Below, one piece after another: positions 46,122-54,344 of a DNA stretch of 64,000 nucleotides. The position numbers and the translations under genes were made by a program. The notes beneath the pieces are model-generated. The model ran no database searches and had not been told where the DNA came from. It saw nothing but the letters and a program-made list of their open reading frames with translations. Position 1 is the first letter of the stretch. Each line of letters opens with the position of its first letter. Source of the stretch: Metabacillus sediminilitoris (GTDB taxonomy: Bacteria > Bacillota > Bacilli > Bacillales > Bacillaceae); NCBI RefSeq assembly GCF_009720625.1, contig NZ_CP046266.1:4507501-4571500 (forward strand), written 5' to 3'.

Positions 46122-46709
46122 TTAAGAGAAATGTTCATCACGATCAAACCATTTCGTTACTTCTGAGTAATGCTTTCTTTTTCCAGGGATTTCCTTCATA
46201 TTAGGATAGCCTAAATAAATAAATCCTAACATTTCACCTTTGTCTGATAAACCGAATAATTGCTTAATTTCAGGTGAATAACAGACTTTACCTGTTCTCC
46301 AAACTGTACCTAACCCTAGCGCATGTGCGGCTAGCAGCATATTTTGAATCGCAGCATTGACAGCAGCGTATTCTTCATTTATTAATACTTTGTCATTAAT
46401 AGTAGGTTCGACAGCTGCAGCAATGATCACTGGAGCCCTAAGAGGTTTAGCCGCTTCTTTTTCTAATCGTTTTTTCCCTTCTTCACTTAGAGGTACTTCA
46501 AGTGTTGATTCTAAAATGGAAGCAAGTGTATTTCCAAGTTTTTTTCGGGCATCACCTGTTAAAACAAAAAACTTCCATGGCTCTGTGCGATGATGGGAAG
46601 GAGCCCAAGTGCCAGCCTCAAGTATTTTATTAATTAATTCGGTCGGAACAGGATCAGGTTTTACTACACCAATACTTCTTCTCGTCGATATCGCTGTTAG
46701 AACATCCAT
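46122..46709 (-). CDS. Nitroreductase-family flavoprotein
   Basis: From ATG 46709 (AGGAG upstream) the protein has 195 residues, with the nitroreductase motifs STRRSI (FMN phosphate), APSHHRTEPW, AAVNAAIQNMLLAAHALGLGT and FIYLGYP. Such FMN enzymes reduce nitro compounds, quinones or flavins with NAD(P)H. It is adjacent and divergent to the FAD oxidoreductase. Confidence 0.88.
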   Translation of the reverse strand: MDVLTAISTRRSIGVVKPDPVPTELINKILEAGTWAPSHHRTEPWKFFVLTGDARKKLGNTLASILESTLEVPLSEEGKKRLEKEAAKPLRAPVIIAAAVEPTINDKVLINEEYAAVNAAIQNMLLAAHALGLGTVWRTGKVCYSPEIKQLFGLSDKGEMLGFIYLGYPNMKEIPGKRKHYSEVTKWFDRDEHFS

Positions 46710-46913
46710 ATATGTACACACTCCTAACAAATTTATCGTGAAATCCATTCTTATTATTATATGTTTCTACCAATATCTTAATGAAAACGGTTCTTGTTCA
46801 CAAGTATATTGTATAATGAGATATAATCTTAAGCCCAATCACTACAACTTATGGAAGAATGCCTTTATAATGTAATGTAAAGGCATTCATTCCACTTGAA
46901 AGGACGAAGTTAA

Positions 46914-47477
46914 ATGTTTGACATTATTATTATTGGAGCAGGACCTGCTGGTGCAAGTGCAGCCCTTTTCACAGCAAAAGCTGGAAAAAAAACATTAATG
47001 ATTGATAACGACAAAGGGATGACAAAACGAGCTTGGGTGGAAAATCATTATGGAGTAGCAGAAATCTCTGGTCCAGAATTAGTTGAAACAGGTATCAAGC
47101 AAGCACAAAAATTTGGATCTGAAATCGTAACTGGTACTGTAGTGGATATTAAAAATAACGAAACTGGTATTGAAGTACAAACCGAGGAAAATGGTTCATA
47201 CTCTGCTAAACATGTCATTGTTGCAACAGGGGCAGTAGTAGCTCTTGCTGAAAAAGTTGGATTAGCGACAATCCCAGGACAAGAACCTCGTATAAAAACA
47301 GTATTCGAAGTAGATAAGAATGGGAAAACGAATGTAGAAGGTATTTGGGCTGCTGGTACTTGTGCTGGAGTTAGTGTACATACGATTATTACAGCAGGCG
47401 ATGGTGCCCGTGTTGCAATAAATATTATTAGTGAGCTTAACGGGGAAAGATATGTAGATCACGATGTACTAAAATAA
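46914..47477 (+). CDS. Half-size FAD-dependent oxidoreductase (thioredoxin-reductase-like)
   Basis: The 187-residue protein has the FAD dinucleotide motif GAGPAGASAA (about 8), VIVATGA, and the C-terminal FAD motif GIWAAGTCAG with VAINIISEL. Compared with thioredoxin reductases (about 310 residues), the central NADPH-binding domain with its CxxC disulfide is missing. It may accept electrons from a separate partner. A terminator follows. Confidence 0.75.
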   Translation: MFDIIIIGAGPAGASAALFTAKAGKKTLMIDNDKGMTKRAWVENHYGVAEISGPELVETGIKQAQKFGSEIVTGTVVDIKNNETGIEVQTEENGSYSAKHVIVATGAVVALAEKVGLATIPGQEPRIKTVFEVDKNGKTNVEGIWAAGTCAGVSVHTIITAGDGARVAINIISELNGERYVDHDVLK

Positions 47478-47486
47478 AAGCTTTAT

Positions 47487-47517
47487 GGCTGACTCTATTG
47501 GGTCGGCCTTTTGATTT
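47487..47517 (+). terminator. Terminator
   Basis: GGCTGAC / GTCGGCC (one G-U) with an 8-nt loop, followed by TTTTGATTTT. Confidence 0.8.
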
Positions 47518-47669
47518 TGCTTTAGTGTTTTCACTTATCTAACCTTTCACCATAAAGGCATACAACCTCAACAAATAATTAATTTTTACAAATTTACAAA
47601 AAATTAACTATTCATACGAAAAATATATAGTACTCTTTAACTATCCTAATTAATTCATAGTAATTGGAT

Positions 47670-47750
47670 CAGTTAATGGTAAACCTGTTGAAAAATAGGG
47701 ACACAAAGTCACAGATCTAAGGTGAAAACTATGATGGCTGGACTGCCGGG
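47670..47750 (+). ncRNA. Cyclic di-GMP-I (GEMM) riboswitch
   Basis: It contains the ordered GEMM blocks GGTAAACC, a GAAAAA loop hairpin, GGGACACAAAGTC, TCTAAGG, and CTATGATGGCTGGACTGCCGG. It ends 12 nt before the AAAGGAG site of a 34-residue ORF with no terminator between, so control of translation is likely. Confidence 0.85.
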
Positions 47751-47774
47751 TTTTATTCAAAGGAGACGATTCAT

Positions 47775-47879
47775 TTGAAGATTAAATCCATTTTTTGCAG
47801 CTTTTTATTTCGAAATCATAAATATAGTTTTTATTCCGACGAATGTGTTAGATGTGGTAAAAAACGTAGAGCTCGATAA
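47775..47879 (+). CDS. 34-residue CxxC peptide under c-di-GMP control
   Basis: TTG 47775 with AAAGGAG about 9 nt upstream; stop TAA 47877. The peptide is basic, begins MKIKSIFCSFLFRNHKY and ends CVRCGKKRRAR. The CxxCGK ending looks like half of a zinc ribbon, as in small phage-type DUF1660 proteins; Cys at position 8 and His 15 could complete a metal site. A terminator overlaps the stop. Function unknown. Confidence 0.65.
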   Translation: MKIKSIFCSFLFRNHKYSFYSDECVRCGKKRRAR

Positions 47880-47898
47880 TTTTCGAGGTCTTTTTTTC
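47867..47898 (+). terminator. Terminator of the c-di-GMP unit
   Basis: AGAGCTCGA / TCGAGGTCT (one mismatch), then seven T. It overlaps the last codons of the peptide gene. Confidence 0.8.
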
Positions 47899-47998
47899 TT
47901 ATTACGAAGGAAATAGGATGATCACTTACCCCCATGACAATTACCGCTTTTTAACTATATTGATGTCTTTTTTCTCCTATTTATCCTGGTAAAATGAA

Positions 47999-48030
47999 AG
48001 CATTACTTCTAAATGAAGTAATGCTCTTTT
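47999..48030. terminator. Terminator after doxX
   Basis: An 11-bp stem AGCATTACTTC / GAAGTAATGCT with a 5-nt loop. Confidence 0.8.
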
Positions 48031-48041
48031 GTAAGATACTA

Positions 48042-48467
48042 TTATGCAGCCTTTGCATTGTTGTTTTGTTGACCCTTAAATACAGCTTGATCAAGTGATA
48101 ACATGTTACTTCCATTAACTGCAAGAAATAAGGCGATAGCCATTAAAGCGATATCTAGCTCATAGCCTGCCATTTGACCATTTCCTAAAAACCCAAGAGC
48201 TAATTTAGCCTTAAAAGTTGCACCAAGCATTAACAATACGAATAAAGCAGCTACGATTCTAGTTCCAAAACCGACAACTAATAATAAGCCACCAACTAAT
48301 TCAAGTGATGCAACAACGTAAGCAAAAAATCCTGGAATTCCAATGCTATCGAACCAACCTACTGTATTTTCAATACCACCTTGAAATTTTACTAACCCAT
48401 GGATAAAAAATGTAATCCCTAATACTACACGTAAAATGACTGTACTCCAAGCAAATTTTGAATTCAT
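48042..48467 (-). CDS. DoxX-family membrane protein
   Basis: The 141-residue four-helix DoxX protein has FIHGLVKFQGG near helix 1 and ASLELVGGLLLVVGFGTR. Bacillus relatives (CatD, MhqP) belong to quinone/thiol-stress operons. It lies 40 nt after the dioxygenase gene. The RBS is GGAGG. Confidence 0.88.
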   Translation of the reverse strand: MNSKFAWSTVILRVVLGITFFIHGLVKFQGGIENTVGWFDSIGIPGFFAYVVASLELVGGLLLVVGFGTRIVAALFVLLMLGATFKAKLALGFLGNGQMAGYELDIALMAIALFLAVNGSNMLSLDQAVFKGQQNNNAKAA

Positions 48468-48507
48468 TCTTATTTACCTCCATTAATAATTTTTAATTTT
48501 TAATATA

Positions 48508-49290
48508 TTATCCAAATTGCCATACACTATGGCTTAAGTTACCGTAACGATAACTGCGATGTCGTAATGTTGCCTTTTTTTGATCAGCAGCTGCTCCCAT
48601 TGCATAGAAAAGGGGGGCAAAGTGCTCTTTTCCATATGGAGGAACGGCATATTGTGCATTTGGTGCAAGAGCATCATAATTGAATAGTGACTCTATATTC
48701 CAGGTTTTCAACTGATGAGCTAACCATTCATCAAATTCAAATGCCCACTTATCAACAGGTCCATTGTCTCCATGGAATTTGACCGCTCTTAGGTTATGAA
48801 CAGTTCCCCCACTGCCAATAATTAAAATATCATTTTCTCTTAACATCGATAATGACTTTCCAATTTTATATTGTTCTTCTGGTGAGAGATGCGGATTTAC
48901 AGACATCGATACGACCGGAATATCAGCATTTGGATAAAGCATCCTAAGAACAATCCAAGCGCCATGATCTAATCCACGACTAGTATCGATTTCATAGTGT
49001 AAACCTTGATTTGTAAACAATTCCTCTATTTCTCTGGAAAGCTCCTGACTTCCTTTTGCAAGATATTGAATTTGATATAACGCTTCAGGGAATCCCCCAA
49101 AATCATAAATCGTACTATATTCATCGACTTGACTAACCTTTTGCACATGAGACTCCCAATGAGCTGAAAATAAGACAATCGCTTTTGGAGTTGGCATTGT
49201 TTGACCTAATTCTTTTAAAAACTGCGTATAGTCATTATTTTCAATCGCTAATAGTGGTGCTCCGTGTGCAATAAAGAAAGATGGAATCAT
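48508..49290 (-). CDS. Extradiol ring-cleavage dioxygenase (class III, DODA/YgiD-like)
   Basis: The 260-residue LigB-type enzyme has FIAHGAPLLAI (His), FSAHWES (His), RGLDHGAWIVL (His) and GSGGTVHNLR (His). It uses a non-haem metal to open catechol-type rings. One nucleotide separates it from the upstream esterase gene. Context suggests detoxification of catechols or quinones. Confidence 0.88.
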   Translation of the reverse strand: MIPSFFIAHGAPLLAIENNDYTQFLKELGQTMPTPKAIVLFSAHWESHVQKVSQVDEYSTIYDFGGFPEALYQIQYLAKGSQELSREIEELFTNQGLHYEIDTSRGLDHGAWIVLRMLYPNADIPVVSMSVNPHLSPEEQYKIGKSLSMLRENDILIIGSGGTVHNLRAVKFHGDNGPVDKWAFEFDEWLAHQLKTWNIESLFNYDALAPNAQYAVPPYGKEHFAPLFYAMGAAADQKKATLRHRSYRYGNLSHSVWQFG

Positions 49291-49291
49291 G

Positions 49292-49948
49292 TTACAAATC
49301 CTCCTCTCTAGCTTTCGTTTCTAACCATGTTCTAAAGTCACGAAGGTTATTAGGTGCTACCGTATGACCTTCTCTATACGTTTTGAACGTGACATTTGCT
49401 CCAAGCTTATTAAATAGCTCATTATTAGCTAATCCCCACTCAAAAGGCAGAATTTGATCCAGTTCACCATGAGAAATAAACAAAGATAACTGCTCGACAT
49501 TCTTGATTTTGTATTCTTCCTTGACGAAAGCAGGGATATAACCACTTAGGGCAACAATACCCTTGATACGATCGCCCAGCGTTAAACCAAGTGTCATTGA
49601 AAGAATGGCACCTTGGCTGAAACCTAGTAAGTATACTTGGTTTCGATCAACTGGATATGCTTCACATGCATAATCAATAAAATGAAGCAATTTATTTACA
49701 GCTACATCAAAAACATCACGGTGCGGTTTGCCAAATCCCTGAATTGTAAAATAGGCAAATCCTGGTGGCTGAATTAAATGTCCTCGAATACTAAAGATAT
49801 AATATGTGTCTTCTAATCCATCAACTAATGAAAGCATATCTTGTTCATTACTGCCTATTCCATGTAAGACGAATAACGCAGGATATGATTTTTCAGGGTC
49901 TATTTCTTTCGGTTTGCGAAGTTCGTAGATCATAGGTGATTGCACCAT
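49292..49948 (-). CDS. Alpha/beta hydrolase, carboxylesterase type (MhqD-like)
   Basis: From ATG 49948 (AAAGGA 7 nt upstream) the protein has 218 residues and the catalytic Ser in GFSQGA, Asp in HGELDQILP and His in EGHTVAP. It is the first gene of the esterase-dioxygenase-DoxX operon. B. subtilis MhqD and MhqO/MhqP form a similar set for resistance to methylhydroquinone. Confidence 0.85.
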   Translation of the reverse strand: MVQSPMIYELRKPKEIDPEKSYPALFVLHGIGSNEQDMLSLVDGLEDTYYIFSIRGHLIQPPGFAYFTIQGFGKPHRDVFDVAVNKLLHFIDYACEAYPVDRNQVYLLGFSQGAILSMTLGLTLGDRIKGIVALSGYIPAFVKEEYKIKNVEQLSLFISHGELDQILPFEWGLANNELFNKLGANVTFKTYREGHTVAPNNLRDFRTWLETKAREEDL

Positions 49949-49996
49949 CACATCGTCCTTTCAATAATAAATTGGGGAAGATATAAAAAGTTTCTC

Positions 49997-50019
49997 TATA
50001 AGAATATTAATTTCTTATA
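49997..50019 (-). promoter_or_regulatory. Operator-like dyad before esterase operon
   Basis: A perfect dyad TATAAGAA-N7-TTCTTATA lies right after the -10 box and covers the expected transcription start. It could be a repressor site of MarR or similar type; the B. subtilis MhqR site has a different sequence. Confidence 0.6.
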
Positions 50020-50048
50020 AGATAACAACGTTAGCTATAGATTGTCAA
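50020..50048 (-). promoter_or_regulatory. Promoter of the esterase operon
   Basis: TTGACA (50048-50043), a 17-nt spacer, TTATCT (50025-50020) on the minus strand. Confidence 0.65.
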
Positions 50049-50107
50049 TGTTTTTTTTGCTAATATGTAATTAAGTTTTTTATTAGGAAACTTTCGAGGT
50101 GATACAA

Positions 50108-50647
50108 TTGGATATCGGGGCAAAAATCCGTGCAATCAGAAATAGAAAAAAAATCACAATTGCACAAATGTGTGAGGAAACAGGTTTATCAAAAGGATTC
50201 ATAAGCAATATCGAAAACAATAATACTTCCCCTTCTATTAGTACATTACAAACGATAGCTAGCTTTCTAGATGTACCTTTACCATACTTATTGTTAGAGA
50301 AGAATCAACAAATGAATGTCGTCCGCAAAAATGAACGTGGTTTCTCTACATTTAATAATTTAAAAATTGAGCATTTAACGTCAAAAGGCGGTTTAAGAAT
50401 GAAGATCGTTGAATTTCCCCCTGGAACTTCAACTGGTGAACCACATGCCCATGAGGGAGAAGAGTGCCATATCGTTATGGAGGGGAAAGTTCTTGCCACA
50501 CAAGGTGAGGACTCAGCAATCATTGAAAAAGGTGATTCATTCAGCTGGAATGCGTGTGTTCCACACTTTGTTGAAAATATTGGCGAGGAAACCGCGAAGG
50601 TGTTAATTGCTTCATATTCAGATAGTGAGCTTGGGGATCTACTTTGA
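50108..50647 (+). CDS. XRE-family regulator with cupin domain
   Basis: TTG 50108 is chosen (GAGG 8 nt upstream). The 179-residue protein has an N-terminal helix-turn-helix (IAQMCEETGLSKGFISNIENN, about 15-38) and a C-terminal cupin (GEPHAHEGEECHIVMEG ... GDSFSWNA). Such regulators often bind a small metabolite (for example an amino acid or polyamine) in the cupin. It diverges from the esterase operon, but its own target is unknown. Confidence 0.85.
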   Translation: MDIGAKIRAIRNRKKITIAQMCEETGLSKGFISNIENNNTSPSISTLQTIASFLDVPLPYLLLEKNQQMNVVRKNERGFSTFNNLKIEHLTSKGGLRMKIVEFPPGTSTGEPHAHEGEECHIVMEGKVLATQGEDSAIIEKGDSFSWNACVPHFVENIGEETAKVLIASYSDSELGDLL

Positions 50648-50678
50648 TGATCTAATTTTTTCTACAGGTCAGATTAAT

Positions 50679-50707
50679 AGGAGAAACCAATAATGTTTCT
50701 CCTTTTA
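50679..50707 (+). terminator. Terminator
   Basis: A 9-bp perfect stem AGGAGAAAC / GTTTCTCCT, then TTTAAG. Confidence 0.7.
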
Positions 50708-50783
50708 AGACTTAAAATACGGATTACCTATTTACTTAGTGCATTGTTATTAACTTTTTCTCATGTTGACTAAAAGCTAAACA

Positions 50784-50808
50784 AAAAGAGATAACAATTT
50801 TTGTTATC
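50784..50808 (-). terminator. Terminator
   Basis: On the minus strand GATAACAA / TTGTTATC is followed by TCTTTTTG. Confidence 0.75.
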
Positions 50809-50828
50809 CCTATCCATTAAGAATTCTA

Positions 50829-51152
50829 TTAAATTTTCATATGCGAAAACATTACCCCTTGACTATCTGCTGGATCATATACTTCAAACATTTTTACAAC
50901 TGGTTTTTTCTCACTTATATTTGAAAGTTCATTTTCTAATTTTGGAAACATAACCTCGTTGGCATCTTCTGCATCACTTTTCGTGTCCCAATAATTTAAA
51001 GCACGGTATTCACCGACACGATCGTCAAAGAAATACACATTACCTCTAAAGCCTCTTAATGTTCTAGAAACTTTATCAAATTCTTTTGTGATTTTCTCAG
51101 CAAGGAGTCTCTTCCCATCCCCTAATGTAAAGACTACTAAACGTGCATACAA
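50829..51152 (-). CDS. ABM-like (antibiotic biosynthesis monooxygenase fold) small protein
   Basis: The TTG at 51152 follows GGGGTGAGG; the product (107 residues) begins MYARLVVFTLGDGKR and has the ferredoxin-like beta-alpha-beta pattern of ABM/dimeric alpha-beta barrel proteins (VYFFDDRVGEYRALNYWDTKSDAE). Catalytic identity is not visible. It is followed by a terminator. Confidence 0.65.
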   Translation of the reverse strand: MYARLVVFTLGDGKRLLAEKITKEFDKVSRTLRGFRGNVYFFDDRVGEYRALNYWDTKSDAEDANEVMFPKLENELSNISEKKPVVKMFEVYDPADSQGVMFSHMKI

Positions 51153-51213
51153 TTTCCTCACCCCTGATTTAAACATATATTATTACTATATGTAGGGGGA
51201 ATTTGTAAAATAC

Positions 51214-52401
51214 TTAGATCATTACGGGATTTAGTAAGACATCGACTAAACGATCCATACCAAGTTTAATATTGTCCGGTGTAGAATGGCTAAAGTTTAA
51301 GCGGAATGTATGATATTCCGGATTATCAACATAGAATTGCGCACCAGGAACAAAGGCAACACCTTTTTTCACTGCTTCATTGAGTAAGGACGCTGTATTT
51401 AAATGCTTTTGGCCTTTTACCCACAAAAACATACCGCCTTTTGGCTCTTTCCAAGTAAATAACCCTGGCTCTAACTTATTCAAATAGTCTCTCATAATCG
51501 TCATTCGATGATAATATTCACCTCTTAAACGTTGAATGTGGCCATCAAGGTTAAAATCACGTAACAAATAATAGAGTGCTTGCTGATCAATCGAACTTGA
51601 ATGCAAATCAGCCATTTGCTTTGCTTGCGTGATCATTTTCATGACAGGTACTGGTCCTGTTACCCAACCCGTTCGTAATGCTGGAACAACTGATTTCGAG
51701 AACGTACTTGTATAGAGTACATGTTCTTGGTTGTAATCAAGTGCTGCAATAGGTGGATAAACTTCCCCCTCATTAAATTGAATATCTCCATAAGGATCAT
51801 CTTCAAGAATGAGAACATGATATTTTTGACAGAGCTCCAACAGCTGACGACGACGTTCTATGTTCCAAACTTTCCCATCAGGATTAGAGAAAGTAGGGAT
51901 AACGTAAATAAATTTCGGATTATATTTTTTAATTTTCGTTTCTAAATTCTCATATTCCATACCATTTTCGTCTCCATCGACCGAAACGATTTCTGCTCCA
52001 TATGATCTGAATACTTGCAATGCAGATAAATATGTTGGATTTTCGGTTAATACAACATCCCCTGGAGAGAGGATAATCCTTGAAAATAAATCGATTGCTT
52101 GTTGAGACCCTGTAGTTGTTAGAATATTATCTATTGCTGTATGAATTCCTTTACTTGCCATTTTCGCTTGAATAGCCTCTCTAAGTGGCGTAAATCCTTC
52201 AGTTAAACCATATTGTAGAGATCCTTTTCCTGAGGCAAACACTTTATCATAAGCTGTTTGAACTTCATCTAAAGGAAATAAATCTTCAGCAGGTAATCCT
52301 CCTGCAAAGGAAATCACATTACCTTGCTGAATAACACTTAAAATTTCCCTTACTGCAGATGATTTATAGTTCTTTGTTAATTCTGCAAATGAATAATTCA
52401 T
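51214..52401 (-). CDS. PLP-dependent aminotransferase, class I/II (2-aminoadipate/MocR-type domain)
   Basis: The 395-residue fold-type I aminotransferase has TTTGSQQAIDL, EDDPYGDI, and the PLP-lysine in TSTFSKSVVPALRTGW (about 237). It resembles LysN/ARO8-like enzymes acting on 2-oxoadipate, branched or aromatic amino acids. It is divergent from an XRE-cupin regulator, a common arrangement for amino-acid catabolism. It might supply the transaminase step for the nearby catabolic cluster. Confidence 0.85.
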   Translation of the reverse strand: MNYSFAELTKNYKSSAVREILSVIQQGNVISFAGGLPAEDLFPLDEVQTAYDKVFASGKGSLQYGLTEGFTPLREAIQAKMASKGIHTAIDNILTTTGSQQAIDLFSRIILSPGDVVLTENPTYLSALQVFRSYGAEIVSVDGDENGMEYENLETKIKKYNPKFIYVIPTFSNPDGKVWNIERRRQLLELCQKYHVLILEDDPYGDIQFNEGEVYPPIAALDYNQEHVLYTSTFSKSVVPALRTGWVTGPVPVMKMITQAKQMADLHSSSIDQQALYYLLRDFNLDGHIQRLRGEYYHRMTIMRDYLNKLEPGLFTWKEPKGGMFLWVKGQKHLNTASLLNEAVKKGVAFVPGAQFYVDNPEYHTFRLNFSHSTPDNIKLGMDRLVDVLLNPVMI

Positions 52402-52605
52402 AAGATGTCCCTTCCCTTTTTATAAAGTATAAAATTCACAAATTTCAATATTATGTTTCTCTTTGGAATTTTCGTGAAATTTAAGCTGTAAATACATCCT
52501 TTACCATTTACATATCATATAACACAAAACGTGAAACAATCAAGCTTCTAAACTAAATATTCAGAAAATTATCATGAAAGTTTTAAAAACCTTGAATTTT
52601 ATTTA

Positions 52606-52641
52606 TATGTTATAATATAAAAGTAGCATTAATATAACATA
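52606..52641 (+). promoter_or_regulatory. Dyad at the XRE-regulator promoter
   Basis: TATGTTATA and TATAACATA are perfectly inverted with an 18-nt spacer; the left arm overlaps the TATAAT box (52611-52616). Autoregulation, or control of the divergent aminotransferase, is plausible. Confidence 0.55.
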
Positions 52642-52658
52642 CAGCTTAGGAGTAGCAT

Positions 52659-53252
52659 ATGGATAAAAACTTCTTATCAACTCAGATTGGTCAACGTTTA
52701 CGATTTTATCGACAACAGCGCCAGCTATCTTTAGAAGATCTTGCTGAACTAACCGGTGTTAGTAAACCAATGCTTGGTCAAATTGAACGTGGCTCATCTA
52801 ATCCAACTGTTGCAATCCTTTGGAAAATTGCAGCAGGATTACAAATACCTTTTGCTTCTTTTCTAATAGGGGATCCCTCTATTAAGATTCTTAGAAAAGA
52901 GGAACAACCATTTTTAAAAGAAGATAATAATTTATTTGAAACGTATAATACGTTTGCTTCACCTGGTATACCTCTAGAAATTTATCGGATTCGTATGCTG
53001 CCGGGATGTAAACATATATCTTCTCCAACCGGATTAGGTGTATTAAAATCAATTACTGTTCATTCTGGAGAATTAACGATTGAAATTGGAGAAGATAATG
53101 GTAATACCTTAAAAAAAGGTGACGCAATCTCTTTCTCTTCTGATGTTTGTCAAGTCTATCTAAATCTAAAAGAGGATATATGTGAATTTCAAATGTCAAT
53201 CTATTATTCCAGTCCACATATTCAATCCGGAGCAGGAATTATCAATAAATAA
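52659..53252 (+). CDS. XRE-family regulator with cupin-like C-terminal domain
   Basis: The 197-residue protein has a helix-turn-helix at about 14-70 (LEDLAELTGVSKPMLGQIERG) and a beta-rich C-terminal sensor half (KSITVHSGELTIEIGEDN ... KKGDAISFSS). The RBS is TAGGAG. It faces away from the aminotransferase; the dyad between them suggests local control. Confidence 0.85.
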   Translation: MDKNFLSTQIGQRLRFYRQQRQLSLEDLAELTGVSKPMLGQIERGSSNPTVAILWKIAAGLQIPFASFLIGDPSIKILRKEEQPFLKEDNNLFETYNTFASPGIPLEIYRIRMLPGCKHISSPTGLGVLKSITVHSGELTIEIGEDNGNTLKKGDAISFSSDVCQVYLNLKEDICEFQMSIYYSSPHIQSGAGIINK

Positions 53253-53274
53253 AGTTTTTGAAAGGGTGTTTTGG

Positions 53275-53556
53275 TTGGAAATAAACGGAAAAGCAATCTA
53301 CTTTTTAGAGAACCCTGAAACAGGGATATGTAAATTGGCAACAGGCTTACAGTTGAAATATGAAGATACCATAAAAGATGTTTTTGGAGTGGCAGATTTT
53401 AAGGATCTCTTAATGATGCTTAAATATAATAAAGGGTTTCAGGAAAGTATTTGTAAGGCACATGAAATTGCGGAAAAAGACATTAAGTTAGAGTTGATTT
53501 TTCGTATTGCTACTAAAGATGATTTACTTCAACAAAAGGACCACGTTTCTAAATAA
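53275..53556 (+). CDS. Hypothetical 93-residue protein
   Basis: TTG 53275 with AAAGGGTG 7 nt upstream is a better start than the in-frame ATG inside the preceding gene. The product has an N-terminal beta hairpin (INGKAIYFLENPETG) and then helices (FKDLLMMLKYNKGF). It lies 22 nt after the XRE gene, probably in one transcript. Family unknown. Confidence 0.55.
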   Translation: MEINGKAIYFLENPETGICKLATGLQLKYEDTIKDVFGVADFKDLLMMLKYNKGFQESICKAHEIAEKDIKLELIFRIATKDDLLQQKDHVSK

Positions 53557-53618
53557 TACAGTACGGGTATATTCTTTCACCAAGAAAAGCATCTTGTCAT
53601 AATTAAGGGGGTGTTTTC

Positions 53619-53795
53619 TTGTCTTATATTAAAATTTGCAGAAATTGTACAGGAGACGGCAAATTACGTTCGAATTTATTACCAATAATAAAAAAGAAGT
53701 GCCCAATTTGTGATGGGACAGGCAAAGTTCATGTAGGATGGGATAAAAGACGGCTAGAATTAGTAAATATAGATGGATGTAAAGAGGAAAATTAG
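53619..53795 (+). CDS. Small zinc-finger protein with two CxxCxGxG motifs
   Basis: TTG 53619 with AAGGGGGTG upstream; 58 residues. It carries CRNCTGDG (7-14) and CPICDGTG (28-35), the DnaJ-type CxxCxGxG zinc knuckle pair, and a basic C-terminal part. Such small proteins (YuiA- or anti-TRAP-like) bind one zinc and can act on RNA or partner proteins. The precise role is unknown. Confidence 0.7.
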   Translation: MSYIKICRNCTGDGKLRSNLLPIIKKKCPICDGTGKVHVGWDKRRLELVNIDGCKEEN

Positions 53796-53865
53796 CTGGA
53801 TCCATATGCTATGTAACTGGATAACAAATTTTCACTCTTTCTCTTTTAATTACTTTTCGAGATAA

Positions 53866-54102
53866 TTACCGAGTAATCTTAGCTTGACAATCCATACCCG
53901 AAAAAGCCGGGTTCCCTTCCCCTGACTTTGTGTTTATTAATACTTCGAACTTGATTCGATGAAATTCATTCCCGTTACGAACCTCTATAAAATCTTCATC
54001 CTTTAGTTCAACAAGATTACCATTTTCCATTTTAATGAAGCACTTACCCTTTTCAACAATAACCGTACCAATAATTCGCTTCATTGCTCTCTTATTATCC
54101 AT
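53866..54102 (-). CDS. Hypothetical 78-residue SH3-like protein
   Basis: A small beta protein (IIGTVIVEKGKCFIKMENGNLVEL) with an SH3-like strand pattern, perhaps DUF5348-type. The start is ATG 54102 with GGGAGAGTG about 12 nt upstream, or ATG 54084. Single gene. Function unknown. Confidence 0.5.
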   Translation of the reverse strand: MDNKRAMKRIIGTVIVEKGKCFIKMENGNLVELKDEDFIEVRNGNEFHRIKFEVLINTKSGEGNPAFSGMDCQAKITR

Positions 54103-54344
54103 ATTTAATATTACACTCTCCCATCTTCAACTATACAAATCTCCACTCTATGAAATAAAAAATTAACTTAAACTCTTAATTTGATAAAATATATTATATG
54201 ATACATAAAATGTATTATAACATACATTTGAAAGTTTTACATTGTGACTTCCCTTTACCTAATAAAGAAAAAACTACAGACATTGAAAGTAAAAATAATA
54301 CTTTCCCTTGTTTGCAGTTTTTTCTCATTTCTCATTTTATTAAT

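Noticed and set aside
46857..46888. 11-bp perfect inverted repeat GAATGCCTTTA/TAAAGGCATTC before the FAD oxidoreductase
   Set aside because: No T-run and no known riboswitch core; it might be an operator, but nothing else supports a function.
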